64,000 nucleotides of DNA from Hermatobates lingyangjiaoensis (taxonomy: Eukaryota; Arthropoda; Insecta; Hemiptera; Hermatobatidae), in NCBI GenBank assembly GCA_026182355.1, contig JAPFBL010000047.1, positions 868,001-932,000 on the forward strand. Direction: 5' to 3'. Made by a program: the position numbers and the translations under genes. Shown here one piece after another: positions 23,903 through 34,072 of the stretch. The notes below the pieces were generated by a model that saw only the letters and a program-made list of their open reading frames with translations, was not told the origin of the DNA and ran no database searches. Numbering within the stretch: position 1 is the stretch's first letter; every line of letters begins with the position of its first letter.

Positions 23903-24498
23903 TTAACAGTCATATAGCCTTCTACAACATAAAGAAAAATCCATTCTTCTTTGGGAGTTGCAATATTTCTTCAAGAAATCAACATCAGAGGGCTGAGTTC
24001 AACAGTCATATAGCCTTCTACAAGATAAAGAAAAATCCATTCTTCTTTGGGAGTTGCAATATTTCTTCAAGAAATCAACATCAGAGGGCTGAGTTCAACA
24101 GTCATATAGCCTTCTACAACATAAAGAAAAATCCATTCTTCATTGGAGTTGCAATATTTCATCAAGAAATCAACATCAGAGGGCTGAGTTCAACAGTCAT
24201 ATAGCCTTCTATAAGATAAAGAAAAATCCATTCTTCTTTGGGAGTTGCAATATTTCTTCAAGAAATCAACATCAGAGGGCTGAGTTCAACAGTCATATAG
24301 CCTTCTACAACATAAAGAAAAATCCATTCTTCTTTGGGAGTTGCAATATTTCTTCAAGAAATCAACATCAGAGGGCTGAGTTCAACAGTCATATAGCCTT
24401 CTACAACATAAAGAAAAATCCATTCTTCTTTGGGAGTTGCAATATTTCTTCAAGAAATCAACATCAGAGGGCTGAGTTCAACAGTCATATAGCCTTCT
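23903..24498. repeat. 96-bp tandem array, about six copies, inside the copia element
   Basis: The landmark AACAGTCATATAGCC starts at 23905, 24002, 24098, 24192, 24288, 24384 and 24480, giving periods of 97, 96, 94, 96, 96 and 96. Copies differ by a few bases (ACAACATAAAG against ACAAGATAAAG; one copy has CATTGGAG with a 2-base loss). The array sits exactly between the Gag and RT fragments. On the minus strand the first unit after Gag still reads LHRRLYD, so part of the unit is probably Gag-derived and was amplified at the deletion junction. Confidence 0.95.
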
Positions 24499-24504
24499 GT
24501 GTAA

Positions 24505-24811
24505 TTCCAGCCAAACATCCCTAGAATTAGAAATGCGCATCACCAACTTCAAAGTGTCCTCCGTCATGTTAGTAGTAATAATCAATAGAGCAATACTATC
24601 TAACTTGGTAAAAGTTTCATAATTTTTTTTCAAATGCCTTTACCACTGATGGACTTGCATCCTTTGAAGGATCTTCAGGTGCAGCCACTCTCCCTTCCAC
24701 AATATCCAGTGCACCAGGAGTACTTTTCAATAAAATTGTTACTTTATATTTCCAGGTAGACCAGTTTTTCTTTCCTTCAAGAAGGCCAATGTTTACTTTT
24801 GTCGCTTCCAT
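24505..24811 (-). pseudogene. copia Gag N-terminal fragment
   Basis: The minus-strand frame begins MEATKVNIGLLEGKKNWSTW and has the W-x-x-W-K pattern of copia Gag (UBN2-like) N-termini, followed by IVEGRVAAPEDPS and AFEKKL with a stop. Shifting one base in the run of eight A at about 24625 lets the homology continue (TKLDSIALLIITTNMTEDTL, then RISNSRDVWLELH) to the array junction. The capsid C-terminal part and zinc knuckle are missing. The start is the first ATG after the primer-binding site, about 100 bases away, which suits a retrotransposon leader. Confidence 0.88.
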
Positions 24812-24895
24812 TGTTCAAAAATACAAACAAAACAAATTGCAACACGAGTCCAAGTTCAAACACACAACTTTGCTCAATTAACAATATTTAACAGC

Positions 24896-24909
24896 CTGGG
24901 CCCATAACC
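24896..24909 (-). other. Primer-binding site for half of initiator Met tRNA
   Basis: Directly after the 5' LTR the minus strand reads GGTTATGGGCCCAG. This is complementary over 14 bases to the anticodon-side segment (CUGGGCCCAUAACC) of metazoan initiator methionine tRNA, not to its 3' end. Drosophila copia is primed in the same way by a tRNA half. Confidence 0.85.
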
Positions 24910-25113
24910 TGTTGAGGGTCCGTTATCAAATAATTTAACGAAAGGAGATTCTTGATGTCAGCTTTTATTTTACACAGTTCAAAAACAACACATTCAAAGC
25001 TACACATTTAGTCAACGTATACAAAAACGCATGGTTCATTTACAGGTTGTGCAACACTGGTTCATTACAGGTTGTGCAGTCCCCTCAGGCATGTTTTTAA
25101 ATGTCCCACAACA
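24910..25113 (-). repeat. 5' LTR of the copia element
   Basis: This 204-bp copy reads as identical to 22957-23160 base for base. It would carry the promoter and the RNA start; the AATAAA in the shared sequence marks the region where transcripts end in the other LTR. Confidence 0.95.
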
Positions 25114-25118
25114 AGTTA

Positions 25119-26340
25119 AACGTTAAATAAGGTGTACTGCTTACAGGTTTAATGCTGTTGGAGTCAAATAACCTGAAACAACACCCATATTTGTTCGAAA
25201 CACTAAATTTTTTTTATTTACAATAATACACACAATTCATTGTGTATTTTTTAATTTTTGACCAAAGACATTACTTTCATTGTCCTAAACTTTATTATTT
25301 GTCAAATATGACTCTATTTTGTTCAATTCCCAAAAATGAGGAGATACTTAAAAATCTTTCATTTTGCAAAAATCAATGAAGTGAAAAAAGGATCGCTGAA
25401 AGAACTGAATGCATTGAAAAGATGGATTTCCAGAAGTGCTGAAGACAGGAGTTCTCCGTCTTGCTTGTTCTTTGCAACCCCCTTTTTGTCAATTCTCACA
25501 ATTTCACTCCTACTCATTTTCAACGTTGTCTTTTTTAAAAAGTGCATTGTTCATACTAAATAATATGACAATATGACTAAAACTCTTTTTATTTTTTTCT
25601 AAATTCTAAAAAAACATTTAAAGTTTACATGGATTATAATTATTATGGGATTTATACAAAATAATGCCTAATTGAATATATTGAAGAATATATAAAATTT
25701 TAATAAAAATAAAGCAGTTTTTTTAATTTATAAATAAAAGGCAAAACGATATAATTGCTTTCCTCACCCTTTATACTTAAAGAATTTACCCCTGAAAACC
25801 CAAAATTTCATATCTGGGGGTGAATTTCACTCCCCGTTATAAAAAAAAATCATTCCTATTGTTTATTGAACACAATTAGTACATTCAAAACAGGAAGAGT
25901 GTTCGATTTCTTTTTTTTTATTCTGAAGAGAAAGTTATGTACCGAGTTTAAAAAGAAAATAGGTTTCTGCACATACGTTATTGATATATCTTCACCAAAG
26001 CTATTCAATAACTTTCAAAACATATGGCAATGAAGAATAGGATGAACAAACAATCAGGAAAAATTATTCTTGTCCAGGAACTAACTGTGTAATTAAAATA
26101 AAAGCAACTTCAGTAATCTGAACAGTTTCTTCAGTGTTTTTTGTTTGCATTAATTGAAGAGAATGTTTTAAATCATTATTAAATTATTAAACTAAGACCT
26201 CTTATTTGTTAAATATATGTAACCCACCATTGTTGATTAATTACTAAAATATTCATAATTAATTATATATATTTTAAATAGTTGCTATTAAATGAAATGA
26301 TTATATTTTGTTGTATTTTGTTTGAAATAATGAATCATAA
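25119..26340. other. Unassigned AT-rich DNA with a small dispersed repeat
   Basis: At 25730-25850 the order CTTTCCTCACCCT, CCCCTGAAAACCCAAAATTTCA and GGGGTGAATTTCA is found inverted at 42905-43020. It is a diverged dispersed repeat of unknown class. Overlapping open frames at 25336-25563 (plus) and 25359-25547 (minus) show no motif. Confidence 0.45.
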
Positions 26341-26770
26341 ACTACCAACCAATCGCCAACGAGATTTTCCGTAGTCAGGTAGTTCTAAGCCAGAGGCGTT
26401 CACCTGCTTGTCTATTTGTACAACTTTTAATTGTTCATGTCTGTCGAGTAAGTGGGTATGCTAGTTTCTGTTTTGTCAATGGTGTATGTTTCGTGGTCGT
26501 GGGGTCATAAGAGTCTAAAGTCGTCAGCCATCGTGAATTCGGTAATCTGATTAGGATTTAGTTTCAGGGAATTCGAGGTAAAAGTGCTGTTACTAGCAGG
26601 TTAGAGTATAGGGGAAGTTTTCTGTCTCTATTGGTAGTCAGACGTCTAATGTAAGTTTCTATTGATTCCATCCTAATGTAAGTTTCTATTGATTCCATCC
26701 TAATGTAAGTTTCTATTGATTCCATCCTTAGATTATGCTGGATATCGATGGAACTCGTTGTGCATTTCTT
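26341..26770. repeat. GC-richer patch with three 27-bp tandem repeats
   Basis: TAATGTAAGTTTCTATTG plus ATTCCATCC is repeated exactly three times at 26647-26673, 26674-26700 and 26701-26727. The surrounding 26340-26770 is less AT-rich than its neighbours but contains no supported coding frame. Identical units suggest a recent slippage event. Confidence 0.8.
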
Positions 26771-27635
26771 GATTTTTTGTGCAGCCTGATTTTTTTTTAT
26801 ACGTTCTAATTATAATGTCTAGCTTTATTTATTTTTTTAATGTAGTATTTATCAAAATCGGAATAATGACTGAACTAATTTTGCTATTTAGGAGCAATAG
26901 TTTTTATTGTGTTAAAAGTATGTAAGGATTAATTTGAATTGTATTTTGAAAATCCTTAAGATTAGAAGGACCCGATCAGAGAATTAGACGTTAGTTAATC
27001 AGCTTTTAAGCATTAAACCTCAAATGGTTTAACATCAAACTGAACAAGAGACCAGGAACTCTATCCATACTGATATTTGAATCAGACTGAAACCACTAAA
27101 GAGGTCTAAAGCTCAAACTGAACAGTGTTTACAGGGACTTAGTGTGGTGTGTGAGCTAATCTCTTAGGTAATGGGGCAGCAGAAGGGGATTACCTGCTGA
27201 CTGAGGGACGCTCTAATGACAGGCCACTTCGCAAACCCTTCCAGTCAACCTTCCCAATATTTCCTTCAAGCCCTTTCCTAAGATTTAACTAACCTTCTCT
27301 CTCAAAATTCAATTTATTCCAAAATGATACAACAGTTACCATTATTTGCAAATATTAGTAATCACAATTTTTTTTTAAATAAACAATTGCAAAATAATAA
27401 CACAATTTTTTTATAACTTCCACAATAAAAATAATGTTTAAACTTAAAAAAATACATTCAAAATTTCTACTGCTAGAATACAACATCGGAAACTAAAAAA
27501 AATACATCATATCTGATAGTGAGTAAAGTGTATTAGGTCTTCACCACAAGGCATCTATTTTACGACGAATTCTATTTTACAATTTAAAGAAGAAATATAT
27601 AAAATTTATTGATATTATATAAATGACCCAAATTC
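26771..27635. other. Unassigned, with a GC-richer patch
   Basis: A patch at about 27040-27260 is richer in G and C (CTGACTGAGGGACGC). It has no supported frame. Confidence 0.35.
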
Positions 27636-27674
27636 TTACCTAAATTAAAACAAAAGCTGTTTTAATTTAGGTAA
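27636..27674. repeat. Perfect 16-bp inverted repeat
   Basis: TTACCTAAATTAAAAC and its exact reverse complement are separated by seven bases (AAAAGCT). It is a strong AT hairpin with no run of T expected for a terminator role and no adjacent gene. Confidence 0.75.
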
Positions 27675-27754
27675 AATTTCATCCTGTTTATATTTGAGGT
27701 TAAAGTTTTGATTCCTCTATATAACTTCAAAAAAAGTGTATACATTTTGTCTTT

Positions 27755-27890
27755 ATATTGTAGATGTGCCTGATGATGAACACTAAGTGTTCGAAACGCG
27801 ATGTAAAATAAATTCCTCGTAGTGAAGACGTAATATATTTTCCATACTATCATGAGTAAATAATACCACACAGTAACTGCTTGCATAGTT
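27755..27890 (+). repeat. F1 repeat with intact hammerhead-like core
   Basis: CTGATGA (27770-27776), U, a perfect hairpin GAACAC-TAA-GTGTTC and GAAACGCG (27793-27800) are followed by ATGTAAAATAAA. The GTAAA pairs with TTTAC found upstream of the box in the 8.2-kb copy, which suggests a five-base stem I in the ancestor. The tail ends ATGAGTAAATAATACCACAC, as in other F1 copies. No protein frame is attached. Confidence 0.65.
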
Positions 27891-28180
27891 CCTGAGTAAT
27901 ATAATTTCTCTTGTTGCTCAGTGTTTCCGAGTTTAGAGTTTACCAAAACTCATTCATTACGAGTATTACTTGTACCTACTTTTATTGTCTGTATTGTCTC
28001 CTTTGAGATTTTTGCTTTTTCATTTTACATCTCATATTATGTAGGCTTATTGTTGAATTAAATATTAAATAAATGACATTTAATAGATATTAAATGAATC
28101 AGTTAATCCCGCAGCAGATAATACGCTAAAACAATAAAAAGTAATAAAACCATACATTGTATATATATATATATATATAT

Positions 28181-28545
28181 TATTGAGTTGGGTTTTTGAC
28201 TCTGACGAAGACCGCTTGTTACGGTTGAAAGATCTTAGTCTTGTTTTCCCATTTCTTATTGTGGTTTGATCATTGATTGTTGTTTCACGTGTTTATGTGA
28301 AATCTTTTTATATATATATTATCAATATACAATACAATACAATATACAATATACAATCAATATACAATACAATATTATATATATATACAAAAAACTATCC
28401 GCTAGCTGTCAACCCTCTTTGAAGAGTCTGACGAAGACCGCTTGTTACGGTTGAAAGATCTTAGTCTTGTTTTCCCATTTCTTATTGTGGTTTGATCATT
28501 GATTGTTGTTTCACGTGTTTATGTGAAATCTTTTTATATATATAT
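28181..28545 (+). repeat. Two F5 repeats in tandem, hammerhead-like, between TA tracts
   Basis: The first copy (28181-28320) has GACT, CTGACGA (28202-28208), A, hairpin GACCG/CGGTT, GAA, then the self-complementary AGATCT (28230-28235), U and AGTC (28237-28240). GACT and AGTC pair, closing stem I. The second copy (about 28398-28545) has the same core at 28428-28466 but reads AGAGT before the box, so stem I is weakened. Both continue TTGTTTTCCCATTTCTTATTG and end near TTTATGTGAAATC. The flanks are TATA runs. No coding frame was seen. Confidence 0.75.
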
Positions 28546-28959
28546 TATATATAAAAAGATTTCACATATATATATTATATATAAAAAGATTTCACATAAA
28601 CACGTGAAACAACAATCAATGATCAAACCACAATAAGAAATGGGAAAACAAGACTAAGATCTTTCAACCGTAACAAGCGGTCTTCGTCAGACTCTTCAAA
28701 GAGGGTTGACAGCTAGCGGATAGTTTTTTACTTTTTCTTACTGTACTCCTTTGTTTCCCCAAACATCCCTTTCTGGACATTAGTCCTTTCCTGTGCTTTC
28801 ACCCTTTTAAAATACCACTCTTCCCTCCCACTCTTCTCAACTCCTCACCAGATGTTTTCTGCATCTAGTGTTCAGTTGGGTTTTTGACTCTGACGAAGAC
28901 CGCTTGTTACGGTTGAAAGATCTTAGTCTTGTTTTCCCATTTCTTATTGTGGTTTGATC

Positions 28960-28965
<6 letters not shown>
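28546..28965. repeat. Inverted plus direct F5 copies with shared internal segment
   Basis: 28548-28730 is an inverted F5 copy (core on the minus strand at 28652-28694). A 140-bp pyrimidine-rich unique segment follows (ACTCCTTTG...CATCTAGTG), then a direct copy with an intact core at 28886-28928, GACT pairing with AGTC. The same inverted-spacer-direct order recurs at 56530-56860 with the same spacer, so the unit is a real element of about 400 bp. Confidence 0.75.
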
Positions 28966-29006
<41 letters not shown>

Positions 29007-29332
29007 TTATATATATACATATAAAACTGTAGTTTATCGGGACTCGGTCAGTTCTTCAGGTTTAAATTAAACTCTCATTGCCAACGTTTCGGTGTTTATT
29101 TAAAACATTTTTCATAGGTCTACAAAAGCAGAGGAAATATAAGAAATAATACAATCATTCAAAATCAAACATACAGAAAAGTGCAATTAATTATAATTAA
29201 GTAATTGCACTTTTATGTATGTTTGATTTTTGAATGATTGTATTATTTCTCACTAACTTATAGTCAAAATTTCCATTGTAATTACTTATAAATGTAATTT
29301 AATTAATTACTTATAATTGTAATTACTTATAA

Positions 29333-29391
<59 letters not shown>

Positions 29392-29395
29392 TGCA
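28966..29395 (-). repeat. F4 repeat, short palindrome and long TA tracts
   Basis: After a TA run, 29020-29125 on the minus strand reads GAAACGTTGGCAATGAGAG, then AACCTGAAGAACTGACCGAG, matching the 33.06-33.46 kb palindrome and a short piece at 53285-53335. The first box is mutated (CCTATGAAAA), so this copy has no intact core. A palindrome at 29137-29252 follows. A (TA)n tract of more than 50 bp lies at 29337-29390. Confidence 0.65.
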
Positions 29396-29525
29396 TACTG
29401 CCTTGTTTATTTTTAGTCTAGTCCGTTTTTTGCTTAGCTTTTCTAATTATCTAATATAATTTTTCAATCTTTCAGGTAAAACGTACACCAATTCACCGAA
29501 TGTTTTATTATTTATGTTACTTACA

Positions 29526-29570
29526 CTCATTCCGACCTTTCGATCAACTCTGATCATTTTCAAGGATGAT
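29526..29570 (-). repeat. Hairpin-plus-GAAAG module (family F9)
   Basis: On the minus strand TTGAAAA, U, GATCA-GAGT-TGATC and GAAAGGTCGG follow the layout of the other modules, with C3 and G8 of the hammerhead core changed. It is a single, worn copy. Confidence 0.45.
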
Positions 29571-29599
29571 TATTGCTATAACTATTTTTTTTAACATTA

Positions 29600-31570
29600 T
29601 CTAAAGGTCAAAAACAATTATTAAACACTAATAAAACTGATAATATACATTAAGATGATGTTGAATTCTTTCACTATGTAGTGAAAACTACTTGGGAAAG
29701 AAGTTTTTTTAATACCTAAATTTTTAAACCCTCAAAAAATCTCAAAACATATATATATATAATTTAGTCAATTTTTCTGGGGGCTAGGTCTTTGAATTGA
29801 AATATAGGTCTTGCTAATATTTCAATGGTGACTGGCTATTTCAAAAATCTATCTTTCTGGTTTCAATCGAAACTGGCTATTCCTCTAGCTACCTATGTTG
29901 TATAGGTAGACGTGGAGGTATCTATGTCCGCTGAGAAATTGTGTATCGTAATACCTCACATTTCCATACCCCACTAGGAAACTGTACTAAAAAACATCCA
30001 ATCTATCTTTCTTAATTCCATTAGACTCACTGTGTTGACCCTCAAATACGGTATAAGAATTAATGATTAATTATTATTCTAACAATTTATGATTCTAAAT
30101 AATACTTCAAAATAGTATAACCAACAGATATTGAAGAATTTGACAAGTTTACATTTTCTAGGTACATAACGGAATCTAGTTTATCATGACAGGGGTGTAG
30201 ATAATTTCTATAGGCACTTTATTGGTGTATCATTTGAAATTGACTTAGCAAAAAACTCTTATTTCATCGAATTTACAATTTACATGTAATTTCCGATATT
30301 GAGTTTTGGTAAATACTACAGTAATTGATTATACTTTCAATTAAAATTTTGATTAAACTCCCATTGAACTAGTTGAGGGCGTAGAAATGTTAATTTACAA
30401 GCGTCTATTTTACTAATTGTAACGAAATATTGACCCAGGAATGGTCATTATTTACACTCTTCTCTGGATTCAGGTAATTGTTGGCGTCATTCTGTGAGCA
30501 AATATCTACTTTAATGAACTGGTTTAATTACAGACTGTTTAATAACCCCAGCTGTAATTAACTATTCAATTCCTTTATTTACTAAATATCATGACAGCAG
30601 AAGAAAATGTACACGCTAGAATATACTAATGTAAATGGAGAGCAAAAAAAAAACAATACCCCATACTAAAATTGTTTAAATTATTGTAATTACTTCAATT
30701 CCTTTAAAAAAGACCTTAAATTTTATTGCACAACTATTTTTATATATTTATATATATATTTAAATATACGTATTTATTTATATTATATATATTTTATATA
30801 TATATATTTAAATAAATAAATTTTATATTAAAACATTGTAATAAAAAATATAGAAAGATTATTATTTAGTTAAATGTAATTAAATTATTATGATGATGAA
30901 AATATTGTGTTTTTATAGATTTACACAATTCAGATATGATTGAATAACATTTTGATAATTGCCCTCATTATATCAGAATGTGTGAGGATAGTTGGGGTAT
31001 ATCAGAATATTTTAATGCCCTACAAGTAAAACAATCTCACTTATCTTAATGAGAATTGACCCATATATAGCTTACATTGTGGACATATAGCATTTTCTTG
31101 TTCGTTAATTTTAAGTCATTGATGATGGGCATATTTTTTTATGAATATAAGATGTAACTTCTTCCCTTTTAAACCAACAAACTATTTTGAATTGGGCTCG
31201 TTCATGTAAGAAATGTATATTGTTCATTTTCTATTATTGTACGTGACAAGCAAATGATTTCTCTATCAGTCATATGCCCGAGACTATTTCCTTAATTGAT
31301 AACATTTGGAGAATTCAGCAGCATCACTGGTCAACTGCAAAAAATCATCGATGATTCTTTAAATCATTTTAGACAATTTTATTGCACCTAATCTAATAAT
31401 AAGTTTTTTTTACACTCAGGTCAAATTTCTGTTCTATAGCCAAATATTGTTTTTACGGTTGCTGTTCATCATAAAAGTATGAGAATTTTTATGTCGGGTA
31501 TTACAATATAACTTTCAAGTTTTAACTCCATATTTTTTGTTAAGTGGCATTATTTACTTTTAGAAATGAA
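29600..31570. other. AT-rich stretch, nothing recognised
   Basis: Long TA/TTTA runs near 30740-30830 and no supported coding frame. Confidence 0.4.
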
Positions 31571-31574
31571 TAAC

Positions 31575-32345
31575 ATGGACTCGTCCAGAATTATTTAGAG
31601 ATGAACTGGATGTATTCTGCTATGTATGCGGCAAACACATCGTTGTTTCTAACAGGAAGCCGTCGGTTACTAGTTTCGTAAAGCGCGCCTATCATGCTTA
31701 ATTTGGTATGAAACATTGTGATGAGGACTAAGCGTGACTGTCTCACATGGTGCATGTGGGACTGTAGGGACCTATTTAATATTACACGAAACAGGCGTGG
31801 TCTGCGGGAGGAATTGGAGCCTATCAGATCAAAGAACGTCATCAACACACCTCTGGTGAACAGAGGCAGAATACTCTTCCCATCCCGGCATATTAAGTTT
31901 GGCTCAATGAAGCAGTTCACCAAAGCTCTGACCAAGGCTAGTGGCTGCCTCACTCACCTCTGCCATGAGTTTCCATGGAGAAATTGAAAGCTGACATCTT
32001 TGAATGTACTCAATTACATCAGCTCATTAGTGATCCAAAGATCGAAAACTAATTTGGAAGGTGTGTTAGAATGTTAACATTTATTCTGTTTTTAAAGAAC
32101 TTCCTTGGTAAAAACAAGGCAATAAACTACACAGAACTCGTCACTAAAATGCTGACTGCCTTCAAAAACCTAGTGTGTGACAACAGCATAAAAATGCACT
32201 ACATATGGATCACTTTCCTGAGATTCTCAGACTAATAACTGACGAGCAGAGGAGAGATTTCATCAAGATATGAAGGGGATGGAGACCAAGTCATGATCAA
32301 TGAAGACAAAAAATAGAGTTTCCATGTATCTGTCTTAATCAGTTT
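31575..32345 (+). pseudogene. Pseudogene of a multicopy arthropod protein family of unknown function
   Basis: Successive plus-strand frames give ELDVFCYVCGKHIV, VTSFVKRAYHA, then after a deletion WCMWDCRD, GLREELEPIR, NVINTPLVNRGRILFP, HIKFGSMKQFTKAL, MEKLKADIFECTQL, KNFLGKNKAINY, ELVTKMLTAFKNL and SIKMHY. From memory, this order matches an uncharacterised protein family found in many copies in aphids, locusts, spiders and other arthropods (FCYVCG near the N-terminus, then PLHIKLGLMKQF-type and SEEKLKAGIF-type segments). It often behaves like a mobile or retroposed gene. Stops, at least two frame changes and loss of the middle section show this copy is dead. No introns are needed to read across it. 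The family's function is unknown to me. Confidence 0.65.
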
Positions 32346-33028
32346 CCTGACTACTGATCAACTGATGATTGCTGATTGATGTTCAGCATATTTGCTATAT
32401 TTCCCGCAAATATAGCAAAACACATTTGGTTCCTTTAAGGAATGTCGCCTAGAGGAGGATATCATGCTTAATTTTTACTCCAAAAATCTGTTATTAAAAA
32501 AATTAATGTTTGTGATGTCATATTCATTTAACATAGATCACAATAACAACCTACAATTGTAATTATAACGCTATAGTGTATTAAGAAATACGCCTAATTT
32601 TAAGTTAAAAAAGTATAAAATAACAAACAATAACTCAATAACTAAACCTGATGAGAAAACGTTAGTATAATTTTCTGAATCAGAATCCCTTAATTAATAT
32701 AAATCAGCTTAGAATTCATGGAGCATTAAGAAATGTGTTAATTGTTGTTGTTGATACATTCCCCGCATACATATATATGTGTAAACGGGAAACTTACATT
32801 CATTCAAATAGACATTTTAAATAGTTTACTAATTTTCATGTTAGTACGTTCTCTTGTAAATTGTTCATGTTTTCTCAAACTTGCCTCCAACTTTTCAAAT
32901 ATCATGAACAACAATTCACATCACAAACTTGTGAATAGTTGTTTATGGTAGCTAAATGTTGAAGGTCTAGCTGATGTATACTTTAAGAACTAACAAGAAA
33001 TCTACAACGATAATAATTAGCAAAATTA

Positions 33029-33034
<6 letters not shown>
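32346..33034. other. AT-rich stretch, nothing recognised
   Basis: No supported feature before the (TA)n tract at about 33035. Confidence 0.4.
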
Positions 33035-33062
<28 letters not shown>

Positions 33063-33511
33063 CAACTAAAAAATGATTGATCGGGATGCGGTCAGTTTCT
33101 TCCACTTTCAATTCAAACTCTCATTGCCGATGTTTCGATTTTATTTAAAATCTTTTTAAAATTTTTTCCTACAAACAGAGGAAAACAAGAATTTTAATAC
33201 GTACATTTTTTTAAAAACACAAACAAGAGAAGTACACTATGAAAAAATTAAATACAATCTTGAGTATTAGGATTTTTTTCATAGTGTACTTCTTTTGTTT
33301 GTGTTTCTAAAAAAAATGTACGTATTAAAATTCTTGTTTTCCTCAGTTTGTAGGCCTTTGGAAAAAGATTTTAAATAAAATCGAAACGTCGGCAATGAGA
33401 GTTTGAATTGAAAGTGGAAGAAACTGACCGCATCCCGATCAATCATTTTTTAGTTGTATATCTGTCACACGGTCGAGAAGTTATTAGTGTTTATATATAT
33501 ATATATATATA
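33035..33511. repeat. Near-perfect palindrome, family F4, between TA tracts
   Basis: Arms of about 180 bp (33061-33245 and 33270-33459) begin and end ACAACTAAAAAATGATTG and its complement. Each carries GAAACGTCGGCAATGAGAG or its mutated form, preceded by the hairpin GATTTT-AAAT-AAAATC. ACGT after GAA is self-complementary, then C and GGC. The first box is degenerate in both arms. TATA runs adjoin the left side (33035-33060) and the right side (33494-33511). Confidence 0.75.
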
Positions 33512-33594
33512 TCATGATTTGTTTTCTTGACCCAATATTTATATGATGTAATTTTCTTGAGGTTTGAGGTCCAATGATTAAAACTAGTCCATTT

Positions 33595-33632
33595 GCCGAC
33601 GTTTCGACATATATTTATGTCATCTTCAGGGC
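33595..33632 (-). ncRNA. Hammerhead-ribozyme-like module (F2)
   Basis: On the minus strand the parts are GCC, CTGAAGA (positions C3 to A9 of a hammerhead core, A at variable N7), U, GACATA-loop-TATGTC, GAA, the palindrome ACGT, C at the expected cleavage position and GGC. GGC pairs with GCC as stem I, and ACGT could pair only between two molecules as stem III. One extra U lies between A9 and stem II. Activity is untested. Confidence 0.55.
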
Positions 33633-34072
33633 TACAACATGATTGTTTTACAATTAGCACTACTATTACTACTATTTGGTAATTTATTACATTTCAATAT
33701 GTTCGGTAACAAAAAGGAATTTTTTGATAAAACAGTTATTACGACTATGGATTATTTTGTTATACATTAACATAAGGATATTGTTATAATTATTCTATTG
33801 CTTTAGAATTATTGCATAAGTATAGAGATCACTATTTGATTACCTTGGAAATCTGTTTATGTTGCAGCATTCTTCTTTAATACTGTTTCATGATGGTTAC
33901 TATTTGTTTTCTGGGAGGTTTCTTTACGGTTATGTTCTGTTTTGCTTGTTTGAGTACACAGTGTTTTTTTCCCCCATATTTTTTTCTATTTTTATTTTTT
34001 TTGTTTGTTTTTTATATTATTTTTACTGGGTTGCCTATTCTTCATTTGTTAGTCCCTATGGTTTGTTTTCTT

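Larger units (their letters stand above)
22957..25113 (-). mobile_element. Ty1/copia LTR retrotransposon, internally deleted, minus strand
   Basis: The element spans 2157 bp from TGTTG to CAACA. It has 204-bp direct terminal repeats that read as identical and is flanked by the 5-bp duplication AGTTA (22952-22956 and 25114-25118). On the minus strand the order is 5' LTR, primer site, Gag fragment, a tandem array, reverse transcriptase C-terminus, RNase H fragment, polypurine tract, 3' LTR. Protease, integrase and most of the polymerase are missing and the frames are broken, so it could only move with proteins from another copy. Identical LTRs with an intact target duplication point to a recent insertion. 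Confidence 0.95.

Noticed and set aside
23890..24204. 104-codon plus-strand open frame
   Set aside because: It is a translation of the 96-bp array on the strand opposite to the copia genes.
23903..24498. CRISPR-like array of direct repeats
   Set aside because: Units of about 96 bp are near-identical through their whole length with no variable spacers, and they lie inside a copia element.
27636..27674. Transcription terminator hairpin
   Set aside because: No gene ends nearby, no T run follows, and intrinsic terminators of this type are not expected in animal nuclear DNA.
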